DNA of 64,000 nt from contig NC_041813.1 in the NCBI RefSeq assembly GCF_900964775.1, positions 32,118,960 to 32,182,959 on the forward strand. The letters are read 5' to 3'. Every line of letters starts with the position of its first letter. Within the stretch, counting starts at the first letter, position 1. Of the stretch, positions 19,492-33,604 are shown one piece after another. The stretch is from Scleropages formosus (lineage: Eukaryota > Chordata > Actinopteri > Osteoglossiformes > Osteoglossidae). A program made the translations under genes and the position numbers. Under the pieces are notes generated by a model that was not told the origin of the DNA, ran no database searches, and worked only from the letters and a program-made list of their open reading frames with translations.

Positions 19492-20581
19492 TGTGTGCGC
19501 GTGTGCAGTTGTGGGTGTGTGGGGTTGTATAAATAGCAGCACGTCAGAAGGGTGAAGAGAGCAGATGTGGTAGACAGTCTGTGCTTAAGGAGTTCAAACA
19601 ACAGATTAATACACACAGATTATAGTGAGAGAGAAAGAGAGAGAGGAACACACACACACACACACTCTTGCGCTGGACTGTATCGGACATCCACAGTGAA
19701 CTTCCTTACGCAGTGACTCCAGGATGTATCAGAGTGCTATGGCACAGGGGCGTGGCCAGCAAAGCACAGCCATGGGGTGTCCTCTCCTGCATCCCCCCCC
19801 CAAGCACCCCTCCGTCTGCATGGCTGGGAGTTATAGGATTATATCTCATCCCTTTGCAAAGCTCACACCAAACAATCAGCCATAGGCTCTAATCCCTCTT
19901 TGAACATACAGTTGCGCACACACACACACACACACACAGTGCTTGCAGGAATTCTCACACAGGCACCGTCACTCTGTCTAATTTGTGCCTGCTGTCAGTT
20001 TAGTGTGTGGGCTCCATCAGGGTTGGTCCTCCTGAGCTGCTGGCGTGTAGACATTGAACACACCTTACCCTTACACACCAGGGATGATTGAAATTGCATG
20101 TTCAGCTGTTCTCCTGAAAAACACACAATCCAGGAAAGGCTAGCTTTGCCTTACAGATAAACAGATGCTGTTGCCATGGTGAGATTTCAGGTATGAGGTG
20201 GCGGTGCCATTCTCTGAGCTTGCATGCGATGATGCTCCTCGGTGTCACTGTCTGCTGATGGTCACTGCCAGCTGGGGACAGGGGGACGTGTGGCACTCGT
20301 GTCCAGAGACCACTGCACTGCTCTTCCATGCAGAAGAAATAGTAGAAACCGGCGAAGAGAGCAGGAAGCACAGAGATCTGATGTAGGTGAAAGACCTTGT
20401 CAAAGCAACATGGAGCTTAAGGCCTCCTGCTGGTGCTGGTGGGAACCGGAGGCCTCAAGTGCAGCGTTCCACAGTCGTGATGATCAGCAAGGCTCCGGAG
20501 CTGCTCCATTGTGGCTGCTGCTCCTTCCAGACCCCTCATGGTGTTTGTGCCTCCTCCCCTCTCTGACCCCTTTCTCTTCAG
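18611..20581 (+). other. Upstream flank of the EAAT-like gene
   Basis: No coding exon is supported. The stretch contains a long (TG)n tract at 19434-19487, shorter CA repeats at 19650 and 19918, and ends in a pyrimidine tract plus AG at 20581. That last feature looks like a splice acceptor, so at least one noncoding first exon of the transporter gene probably lies in here. Confidence 0.5.
19434..19487. repeat. (TG)n microsatellite
   Basis: An uninterrupted TG dinucleotide run of about 27 units, followed by a GTGTGCGCGTGTGC variant segment. It lies upstream of the EAAT-like gene. Confidence 0.95.
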
Positions 20582-20586
20582 ACACA

Positions 20587-24687
<4,101 letters not shown>

Positions 24688-25785
24688 ACCCGCTCTCCGG
24701 CCCCGCGCCTCGCCTCGCCACGCCTCGCCACGCCTCGCCGATGGACCTCCTCACCAGGCACCATCCCCGGTCCGGACCCCCGCTGCCGCCATTTCGTCCT
24801 CCGCCGCTACCAGTGGTGCGGCCACGAAACCCAAGAGGCGCTCGAGCGGCTTCCGAAGCCCGACCAAGGAGCTGCGACGGTTCACTGTGGGAGTCGAGCC
24901 GCTCGCCCGCCCCTCCTCCTGCTGCAGTCCCCACTGTGGGCCCCGTCCGCCTTCCGCTCCCGTTTCCATCTGGCGCAGAGAGAGAGAGCAGTCAGCTGAC
25001 TTGACCGGAGCGCTTGGACTCATCCCAGTTGCTCACAGTCAGCGATTACTAAGTGGCATTCCTGTGAGCTCCATGACCGTTTCTCACCCAATTCGTTGTG
25101 TCCCCGTGCGCCATGCTCATGTCCGCGTTCAACTATTAGCAGCCGAATGTGACTGACTGCCTCGGGTTCCAACAAAGTGCGCTCCCTCCTGGCCAGAAGC
25201 GGCGCTCTCGCCCTCGCACTCTGGTTCTGACTCCATTCTCTTGCCGCTCGTCCCGTCTTCTCGTAACGGCTGTCAGAGCCCATTTAGGCGTTGTGCACGG
25301 GCTCGTCCCAGGGTCGCCGCCTCGTGTCAGATTTCGCCAGCGCTCCGTGTCGGTCCCGCTGGGACTGCGTCCGTCGATCGAAGGCATTCGTCGCTAGGAA
25401 GCCTATTGATCGCTGTCGCCTGTCGAAGTGCTTCGTGTGTCACTGACTGCTGTCTCTCCGTCCGCACTGATCGTTTATTAATGCGGTTTCCGTTCGCTTC
25501 TCTTGTCGCTCCCTTCATCTCCACAAACGTATCTGTTGATGTGAAATGAAACATTGAAAACATTGTACCTAATTTGTATGACACAGTATCTGTGAGCAGG
25601 CTGTTTTTTGTGTTCGCTGTCCAACAATCTCCGTTTATCACACAGCTGTCCAACACTGTCCACTTATCACACACCTGTCCAACGCTGTCCTCTTATCACA
25701 CACCTGTCCAACATGACGTTGTCCTGGAAATCCCCGAGTCCCTCGATCCTGTTTCTGCCTCTGTGTTGTATGTGTAGCTAATAAA
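24688..25785 (+). other. 3' UTR of the EAAT-like gene
   Basis: GC-rich noncoding sequence runs from the stop codon to an AATAAA at 25780-25785. It includes a short CGCCACGCCT iteration at 24712-24740 and three 29-bp units with CACACCTGTCCAAC at about 25638-25712. No open frame here has exon-like boundaries. Confidence 0.6.
25780..25785 (+). terminator. Candidate poly(A) signal of the EAAT-like gene
   Basis: AATAAA followed by a GT-rich and T-rich stretch, 1.1 kb after the stop codon. Confidence 0.55.
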
Positions 25786-26908
25786 AGTGCTTTATTGGAA
25801 TTCATAACAAATATTGTTTCTGAGGCTCTCTGTAAGTTGACCTTTCACTGGAATGTGAGCGGTGCTTTCCAAACCGCCGCTTCCTTGGGAGGTGTTACGT
25901 GAGGAGTGCAGTGGAGTGGACAGGACAGGAGAGGAGTGCAATGAATGGCGTGCAGTGAAGTGGGGCCGCAGTGGAGCGGAGTGGAAAGAAACGCAGTCGG
26001 ACTTAATCCCGCCGAGGAGCAAAGGGATGCAGAAGGAGAGCGTGATGCACAGGGGCAGATGGCCAGAAAGACGTCAATCCTGCTGATTCCTCCGGAGCAT
26101 CAAATTGCAGTGGTGACGTGTGGGGGGGGGTTCTCCGCACATCAGAGCAGCGCGGGACTCGGAGCGCCGGCCGGGAGCAGGAGTCTCTGCGAGAGCCGTG
26201 GACACGTGTGACACGACTGCCGACGTTTACTGACTTTCATGACGCGGGTTCCTGTTCCGTAACATTCCTAAAACAAACATAGGGATCACATTAAAATGTG
26301 ACCTTTTCACAAACTGCTCCTCGTGATCGCCGCCGAAACAACCCGGCAGTCCTGCTCTCGTTGCACACGGGACGCAAGAGCATAGAATCAGTGCAGCCCT
26401 CATGTGAACTCTGACCTGGGCCCCGTGGCTCTCTGTGAGTGTGTGCACGCGCATGTGTGCGTGTGTGTCCCTGTCTAATTGCTGCTCTCAATTAATTTCC
26501 GGCGTGTGTTTGACGCACTTGCTCTCCTGCAGATAAGGCTCATTAAAGCTCCACTTTTATGGCCATTCCACTCTGGCTTTGGGCCACAGGCCACCGACGG
26601 GGCTCCGGTGCCGCTATTCCTCTGGAGAGCCGATGGCGCATCTCGGCTCCACGGCGCTGGGCCACAGGGACAGGTGGACAAAGACTGCGGGACGAACAGA
26701 CAGAGGGATGGAGGGAGAGAGGGAGAGAGGCCGCGAATGGCTCAGCGATTCTCTCCGAGCGGCGAGAACGTGGAAGGAGAAATGGGAGTGAGCACAGCGC
26801 TCCGTTTTGAGGCCTTTTTAATTTCCGCATGAACCGTTATCTGTCCCGCACATGGTGACTCACCTGGTCGTGTGTCGGCGCTGCGGCCTTGTTGCCGCTC
26901 ACCGGCGC
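25786..26908. other. Intergenic flank between EAAT-like gene and FGF21
   Basis: No exon is recognised. A degenerate GAGTGCAGTGGAGTGG-like tandem tract occupies about 25893-25990. The rest is unremarkable GC-rich DNA with short spurious frames on both strands. Confidence 0.5.
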
Positions 26909-26916
26909 TATATAAA
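26909..26916 (+). promoter_or_regulatory. TATA box of fgf21
   Basis: TATATAAA preceded by GGCGC and followed by GGAC, about 200 bp before the FGF21 start codon. A tissue-regulated hormone gene with a TATA promoter is expected. Initiation would fall near 26940. A pyrimidine tract plus AG lies just before the start codon, so an additional 5' UTR intron is possible. Confidence 0.7.
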
Positions 26917-27109
26917 GGACGCACCTGGCCGTGCTGCGCCGTGCACCGACTCTGCCGGACGTGTGTGTTTCTGGCTTTTCGCTTCCGCGCACTCCCTCAG
27001 ACCGGGTGCGGACTGTCCAATCCGTCCACGCGCTTCCTTCCCTGCTCGTTGGACCGCGGTCCTTCCGCCTCTCTGCTCGGGTTCTGTCCCGCATCCCCCT
27101 CTTGCAGGG

Positions 27110-28101
27110 ATGCTCCACCTGTGTCTCTGCGCTCTGCTGCTGCGCCTCTGTGCGCCACTCGGCGTCCCGAACAGTCCTCCGCTGCACTTTCACGATCAGG
27201 TGCGGCAGAGACACCTCTACACAGGTACCGTCTGAGTTTTTACTGTGCTTTTACAGCGCTTCTGCTGTCTCAGCCTCGTGCCGCCATCCATTGCCCTGTG
27301 TTTATGCCTCAGAGAGCAGCAGACGCGGCCTTTTCCTGGAGATTGCTCCGGACGGGGCAGTGAGAGGCACTCCGGTGCAGACACTAAACAGTGAGTGTGC
27401 TGACCGCTTGACCTCTGACCTCTAGGGTTCGCACACACTTGAGCTGCACCACGTCATTGTGCTCTTACATGTGTGTGTTTGCAGGTGTGCTTGAGCTGCG
27501 GTCAGTGCAAGCTGGTCAAACGGTCATCCAGGGTGTGCGCTCATCCCTCTACCTGTGTGTGGACGGCGATGGACACCTGAGGGGCCGGGTAAGACGGAAA
27601 GCGCAGCCCAGGCACACACCCACGTGTGACATGTTGCATGTTGTTCTCCTCTTCCCCTGTTCCTTCTTTCGCCGCCTTCCTTCCCACTGCAGCTCTTGTG
27701 TGTCACTACGACGGACGCTGCAGCTCCTCACCCGGCCCCCGACCCCCGTCACCACTAACGTGAACCAATGGCTCTGCCGTGTCCAGCGCAGGTACACAGA
27801 GGCAGACTGCACCTTCAGGGAACTGCTCCTGGCGGATGGATACACCGTCTTCCTGTCTCCGCATCACGGACTTCCTATTACGCTGGCGTCCAAAGTGTCC
27901 GTGACGAACCGCCCCCTGCCCTTCTCCCATTTCCTGCCCGTGAGGAACAGCGTGACCCTGGGGGGGGGGCCGGAGGGCAACAGGGACGAGTCGCTGAGCC
28001 AGCCTCACAGCGCCATGGACCTGGACTCCCAGGATCCCTTGGGAATGGAACCGGGTCACGCGGACATGGTGGGCAGCCCCGGGTTCCTCCGCAGGAAGTA
28101 A
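27110..28101 (+). CDS. fgf21: Fibroblast growth factor 21, endocrine FGF
   Basis: Four exons: 27110-27224, 27313-27390, 27485-27588, 27787-28101; about 203 residues (human 209). The first 20 or so residues, MLHLCLCALLLRLCAPLG, form a secretory signal. The beta-trefoil core carries LFLEIAPDGAV, VIQGVRSSLYLCVDGDG and CTFRELLLADGYTVF, matching the FGF19/21/23 group and its weak heparin binding. The C-terminus ends DMVGSPGFLRRK after DPLGM, the position of the beta-klotho binding tail. Identity is supported by its neighbours HSD17B14 and BCAT2, which also flank FGF21 in mammals. The last acceptor was set at 27786 because the following AG, at 27791-27792, would break the frame. Confidence 0.88.
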
Positions 28102-28269
28102 ACACGGGACCTGTGCTTCGCAGCCAGGTGACGGGTGGCGGCGATGGGCGACAGCTGGAACGGCTCTGAGGAGGGCTGGGTTGGTGGGGCACCTGGCACG
28201 GGGCGGCCCTGCGCAGTTCTCTGTCTCTGTGTGCGTGCGTGTGTGTGTGTGTGTGTGTGAGTCTAAGAA

Positions 28270-28333
28270 TACGTTACACACACATACACATTTTCTGAAC
28301 CGCTTCTCCCATACGGGGTCGCGGGACAAATGG
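28270..28333 (-). mobile_element. SINE family A, short 3' fragment
   Basis: CACACACATACACATTTTCTGAACCGCTTCTCCCATACGGGGTCGCGGG-type sequence, the minus-strand 3' end of the family-A SINE only. Confidence 0.6.
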
Positions 28334-29295
28334 AACGTATTATTTTCACAAACATACACACGCTACATATAAACAAACACTGCGGTGGACGCACGGCGAC
28401 ACTCTCTGCACTCGTTATTCATGACCATGTGCTATGTATTCTATGCTCATAACCATGTGCTCAGCAGCTCGAACTCGGCGCGTAAAAACACTGCACTGCA
28501 CACGGAACAAAATGCGAACGTCAACAGTGGCTGTTTCTTCGACCGAAAATACGAGAGGAAATCGCTGTGAAAATGTCTCATAAATAACAAAGTGAGCTTT
28601 CCCGGTGCCGCGTGCTCTACGAACATCACGAGAAGGTGTTGCCTCGTGACCTTCACCGTTCTCCTTCTTTGTACTCCGGCCGGGTGTCGGAACGCTGGGC
28701 GCACTGGACGACACGCTCTCATTAAGGCGCCTTGGGGTGTTTATGATACGAAGAAATAAAGTTCACAGATCACTGCCTGTGTCTTTCACTCTGCAGAGCA
28801 CATGGACCAAGTGTCGCACGAATGACTCCATCGTAATCGTACTCTGTTCTGCTGTCCATCATAATAAAACAGTGCCACCGATAATAACAGTCGTCAGCCT
28901 GATTTTTCACGAGTTTTTCTCGCCTTCCTTCTCAAGGTTGCGACTGGATGAGGCTGTCAGTGTGGCGGAGGTACGAATTTTCAGGCGTATGACACGCTGC
29001 TGAGACAGGACTCGCTGTGAGGAGCTGCTCTCCGCCCTGTCCTTTCCCATTTCTCATGTCCCCTCAGTATCCCACAATCCTTTGCGCTAATCGGGCCCAT
29101 TCCGAACCCCCCCATCCCTCCCAGCGCTCAGAACCTCCACTTTCCACACAGAAACGCTCCTGTCTGTCACCAGGAACAGCAATGGACAGCAGGATCCAGA
29201 CCTGCAAGTTCACTGTCCACAGCGGTGACGAAATGGACACGAGGTCCTAGAGTGGACACATGGACAGTGCGAAGGACGAGTGGCCTGATGAACCC

Positions 29296-29504
29296 CACAC
29301 GCACACACATATCTCTGAACCGCTTGTCCCATTCGGGGTCGCGGGGAGCCGGAGCCTAACCCAGCAACACAGGGCGTAAAGCTGGAGGGGGAGAGGACAC
29401 ACCCAGGACAGGACACCAGACTGTCGCAAGGCACCCCAAGCGACCCAAACTCCAGACCCAGCGGAGAGCAGGGCCCGGTCCAACCCACTGCCACCGCGCC
29501 CCCC
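29296..29504 (-). mobile_element. tRNA-derived SINE (family A), full copy
   Basis: A complete minus-strand copy, from the (TG)n/GGTTCAGAGATATG 3' end to the GGGGGCGCGGTGGCAGTGGG head. It is slightly shortened in the B-box region, where GACTCGAACCC is reduced to GACCCAAAC. Confidence 0.8.
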
Positions 29505-29900
29505 TGGCCTCATGAACTATTAGCACTTAAGTGAAAAAGTCACTTTTGGACCAAGTGAAATGGAAGGAAAAAGCAAATTAAGTTAAATTAAATTAAGTTA
29601 AATTTAATTAAATGAGAAGAAAACGGAAACATGACGCGACGCTGGAACGCGGAGTCCCCTTCCACCTCACGTGTCGGGAAGGACTACATTTCCCACAGTA
29701 CCGCGCGGCGCACTCGGCGGAACACGTGACTTCGGGAGACTTTGACAGTCAGCTGACGAGGAGGCACGAGATGAGTTTGAGGCGACTTGGAGCGAAGTGG
29801 GAGCGTTTCTGTCGCTGGAGCTCAGCGACATCCGGAGGAACCAAAAAGAGCCACAAACTAAGTGTCCACGGCGCGTGTAGGCAGAAAGTGATAATCGGGC

Positions 29901-30547
29901 ATGTCCGGGACACTGCGCTACGCCGACAAGGTGGTGGTCGTCACGGGGGGGTCCAAGGGGATCGGAAGGGGCATCGTCAAAGTGTTCGGTGAGGACCTGA
30001 GAGCGCGCAAACACACACACACACACACACAGGCCCAGCCGCTCTGTCCCCCACTCAACACACTCTTTGTTTGTGCTGCAGCGGAGAACGGGGCCACGGT
30101 GGTCTTCTGTGCCCGAGGGGGTGAGTCTCTCTCTCTCTCCCTCTCTCTCTCTGTGTGTGTGTATATCCCCGCCGGCTGCTTTCAACCGCGCGATCAGAGC
30201 AACTCTCCGTCTGGCTGTCATTGCCCTAGTCACGTGACTCTCACAGTAAGTGAAAATGAGTGTTGTCCCCTGTCACACACACACACACACCTCAAGTTCC
30301 ATTCTGGAAGTGTGTGTTGAAGAGCCCTCCCTTCCCCAGAGGAGGCGGGTCGGGCTCTGGAGGAGGAGCTAAAGGGCCTTGGCCCCGCCTGCTGCATGTT
30401 CCTGTCCTGTGATGTCACCAAGGAGGAGGAGATTAAGGTGAGGGGGCGTGTCCGAGCGGAAACCCTGTGATCTCAGGTGGGCTCAAACGTAGTGTGTCCG
30501 GGGTCCACCTGCCCTGTCGGAATGAGGGCATCAGTGATGTTCTTTGC

Positions 30548-30583
<36 letters not shown>

Positions 30584-32045
30584 TGTGTGAGAGATAGAGA
30601 TCGGAACTCAGTCACTGTGTCCCTCTTCCCCTTCCTTGACAGAAGCTCATCTCCGTGACGGTGGACAAGTTTGGTCGAATTGACTGTTTGGTCAACAACG
30701 CCGGCTGGCGTGAGTTTTACTTGCTTTTTTCTGAATCCTGCTGCATCCAGGTGTAACTTGGACGATGACACAGGTCACCTTCTCATCCTCTTGATGTATC
30801 TCACATGAGCTCTGTTGACATGATGACACAGGTACTTAGTGCCACGGGTACTTTGACATGTACTTTATTCAGGATTAAAGAAGTCCTGCATATGAGACTG
30901 AGCCACAGGGGGGATCCTCATGTACGGCGGGTGTAAGTGTTGCGTGGACGGGGAGTGACCCGTCCGTCTGCCCTCCCACTGTCTCCGTCAGACCCCCCGC
31001 ACAAGTTGATAGATGAGACCACAGCGGATGAGTTTCGAGAGCTGCTTGACCTCAACCTTCTCAGTTACTTCCTGGCCACCAAGGTAAGGTGCGAGGGACG
31101 AGGTGTCAGCTGACCACTTGATGACCGCATCCTTTCACCCATGTGCTCTGCTCCACAGTACGCCCTGCCCCACCTGCGCCGCTGCCAGGGGAACGTGATC
31201 AACGTGTCCAGTCTGGTGGGCTCCATCGGTCAGCGGCACGCCGTCCCTTATGTGGCCACCAAGGTGAGCAGAGACCGATAACACACCCTTTGCACAGCCT
31301 TGCGTTTCGGGAGTGTTTGCAAAGCACGCCGCAAGGCCTCAGTGTGGCTGTTGTTCCACTAGGGGGCGATCACGGCCATGACCAAGGCCATGGCTATTGA
31401 CGAAAGTCAGCACAGGGTGCGGGTGAACTGGTGAGTTGTTCAAGAATCCTGTCCACGACTTGCTCCTTAGTGGTGTTTACTGAGCTGGCGACATGGGTAA
31501 TTGGCACAGGCACAGCGGTGCTGCAAAAAAACTGCCGTGTTCTACTGTTCTTGGGAGGTGTAACGTGGGACCGAGAAAAAGTTCCACTGCGGCTGTGCTG
31601 GTCTGCGTGTGCGCGTGTGCGCGTGTGTGTGTGTGTGTGTCAGATGCCCGGCACCTGGCTGGTCCCTGGCACATTGTGCTTCTCTCTGTTTCAGCATCTC
31701 TCCCGGAAATGTGATGACGCCGCTCTGGGAGGAGCTGGCTGCGCACACGGGAAACGCCGCTGCCACCATCGAAGCCGGCGAGGACGCGCAGGCGAGTGCA
31801 GTCACTGGGAACACATCTCGTGGCTTGCGGTGAAGCCTGTCGCTCGGTGCTTCGGCTGCCCGCTCTGCATTTTACTGCCGCTTCTCTTCTGTCCCTGACA
31901 GCTGATGGGCCGCATGGGGACGGAGGCTGAGTGCGGACAGGCCGCCTTGTTCCTGGCAGCGGACGCCTCCTTCTGCACCGGCATTGAGCTGCTGCTGAGC
32001 GGGGGGGCCGAGCTGAACTATGGCCACAAAAGTCAGGTTAAATGA
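29901..32045 (+). CDS. hsd17b14: 17-beta-hydroxysteroid dehydrogenase 14 (short-chain dehydrogenase)
   Basis: Nine exons: 29901-29988, 30082-30120, 30340-30437, 30643-30709, 30992-31083, 31159-31263, 31363-31430, 31695-31791, 31902-32045; about 265 residues (human 270). It is a classical SDR: the Rossmann NAD motif TGGSKGIG lies at residues 15-22, NNAG in mid-protein, and the catalytic Ser and YVATK (Tyr-x-x-x-Lys) are intact. CISPGN follows, as in the human enzyme. The human enzyme oxidises the 17-hydroxyl of oestradiol and similar substrates with NAD in the cytosol. Intron 8 begins with GC rather than GT (CAG|GCGAGT at 31792), and the flanking exons join in frame. Start chosen at [17 protein letters not shown]. 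Confidence 0.93.
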
Positions 32046-32387
32046 CCCGTGGGGAGCAGAATGTTTCTGTGGAGCCTCCTGAAATGACGTTGAGGTAGTC
32101 AGGATCAGTGAGTGCAAGAGCCGCCCATTTGTGCTCACAAAATTTTTTTTTTTTTTTTAATTAATCTCTCTGGATGTGATTGGTTGCAACGCCGTTAAAT
32201 TCTCCAGCATAGCGTGTGCTGGGTTGTGACACAGAATTAATTTTTGCTTTAAATGCTGAGCAGAGTGAGATAAACTACATTCTGCATGTGCCACTGCTAG
32301 TGATACACGCCCGTCACATGAATAATGTGAACGAATCTTGAAACAACTGAGTACTGCTTGGAATCCTGCTGACCTGCTTAACAAAAC

Positions 32388-32393
32388 AATAAA
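32388..32393 (+). terminator. Candidate poly(A) signal of hsd17b14
   Basis: AATAAA 340 bp after the stop codon, after a T13-type run at 32142-32158. Confidence 0.5.
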
Positions 32394-32436
32394 GGTACTG
32401 TGAGGGGAAGCGTCAGTGTTTATTCACATCTCTGTG

Positions 32437-32544
32437 TAGAGGGCAGTGCGATGACACAGCAGCTAGTGGGGGTTCCTCCAAGTGCTCGGGTTTCCTCCCA
32501 CACTCCAAAAATGTTTCACGGGGAGGGGTGAGTTTAAACTGCCC

Positions 32545-32583
<39 letters not shown>

Positions 32584-32700
32584 TGACTGCACGTGATTAC
32601 CCCGTGATGCTTTCGGCTGTTTCACGCACTGGGCTTCCAGGATAGACTCCAGAACAGCATGACCTTGCGCTGGACATGTTGTTAATAATGAAGGTGAACT
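32437..32700 (+). mobile_element. SINE copy (family C) with internal (TG)n
   Basis: Contains GTGCTCGGGTTTCCTCCCAC near 32480, a core shared with the SINE at 46150-46508. A (TG)n run at about 32547-32581 and a 3' part reading GGATAGACTCCAGAACAGCA follow. It is diverged. Confidence 0.6.
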
Positions 32701-33604
32701 CCATACTAACATGAATATGGCTAGTCACACACAGAGCAGTGGAGACAGCAGTACTCCTGTACTTCAGGACACTGTCTCTGTGATTCACTGTAAAAGTGGG
32801 ACCTAAAAGGTCGACTTGAGAGGTATCTGATCTGAAAGGAATGTACAACTACTTAGCAATAATAATAAGGAAAACGGGTTTGTAAGAAATACTAAGTGTA
32901 AACCGATCCGACATTCCGTGTTCCTGCTTTATTAAAAGGTACAAAGTACTTCTTTCTCTCGTTCAGCTCATTTTCATTCCCCTCTCATATTTCTTTCCTG
33001 CGGCAACAAAGGAGTCTTTGTGGTTACTTGTGTTGTGCTGCAACACCAGGAAACTATTGCAACAGCTCCAAAACCCACCTCAGATCAGTATAACAATGTG
33101 GCTCCTGTTGCATAAAACGGAGCTGTGGAAAACACACTGATCCTGGATCGGTTTTTCCGCAGAGAGTGCCGGCAGGAGCAACGCCCCCGAGCCCGGGGCC
33201 AATCACGTGGCTTTTTCGGGTCGTACTCTGAACCAATCAGAGAGCACATACACAGCCACACCTACCTTGTGGCAGCGCTCGATTTACAACTTTTTTATAT
33301 TTAGTCTTTAATGATGTACTCGCACAGGCTCCAAAACTTGCAGAAAGTATGAAAATACGGCAAAGCATTAGAGCGCAGCATCACTACAGCGGCTTCCATC
33401 ACTGGCGATCGTAATGTGATATAGGGGTGGTCCCTTCTTCCGTCCAATCAGCAGCGCGGTGACTCTGTTGAGGGGTGTGTCTTCGTTGCATACCCAATCA
33501 GGAGCGGAGCCTCCTTTCCCGTCCAATCAGCGGTGGCGGTGTGTCCTCTACGGGGAGGCGCCCTGCTTTGGACGCAGCCTCAGTTCTTCAGACACGCAGT
33601 GGCA
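32701..33604. other. Flank and probable promoter of BCAT2
   Basis: No exon is recognised. The last 200 bp hold several CCAATCAG boxes (about 33446, 33493, 33524), an arrangement typical of an NF-Y-driven, TATA-less housekeeping promoter. Confidence 0.55.

Larger units (their letters stand above)
28102..29900. other. Intergenic region between FGF21 and HSD17B14
   Basis: No exon is supported. Poly(A)-like AATAAA signals occur near 28753 and 28862, and either could end fgf21. Two minus-strand family-A SINE pieces are present and listed separately. The last 250 bp, before 29901, turn CpG-rich and likely hold the HSD17B14 promoter. Confidence 0.5.

Noticed and set aside
27793-27793. Starting fgf21 exon 4 at the AG six bases downstream
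   Set aside because: It would shift the frame relative to exon 3, which ends in phase 0. The AG at 27785-27786 keeps frame.
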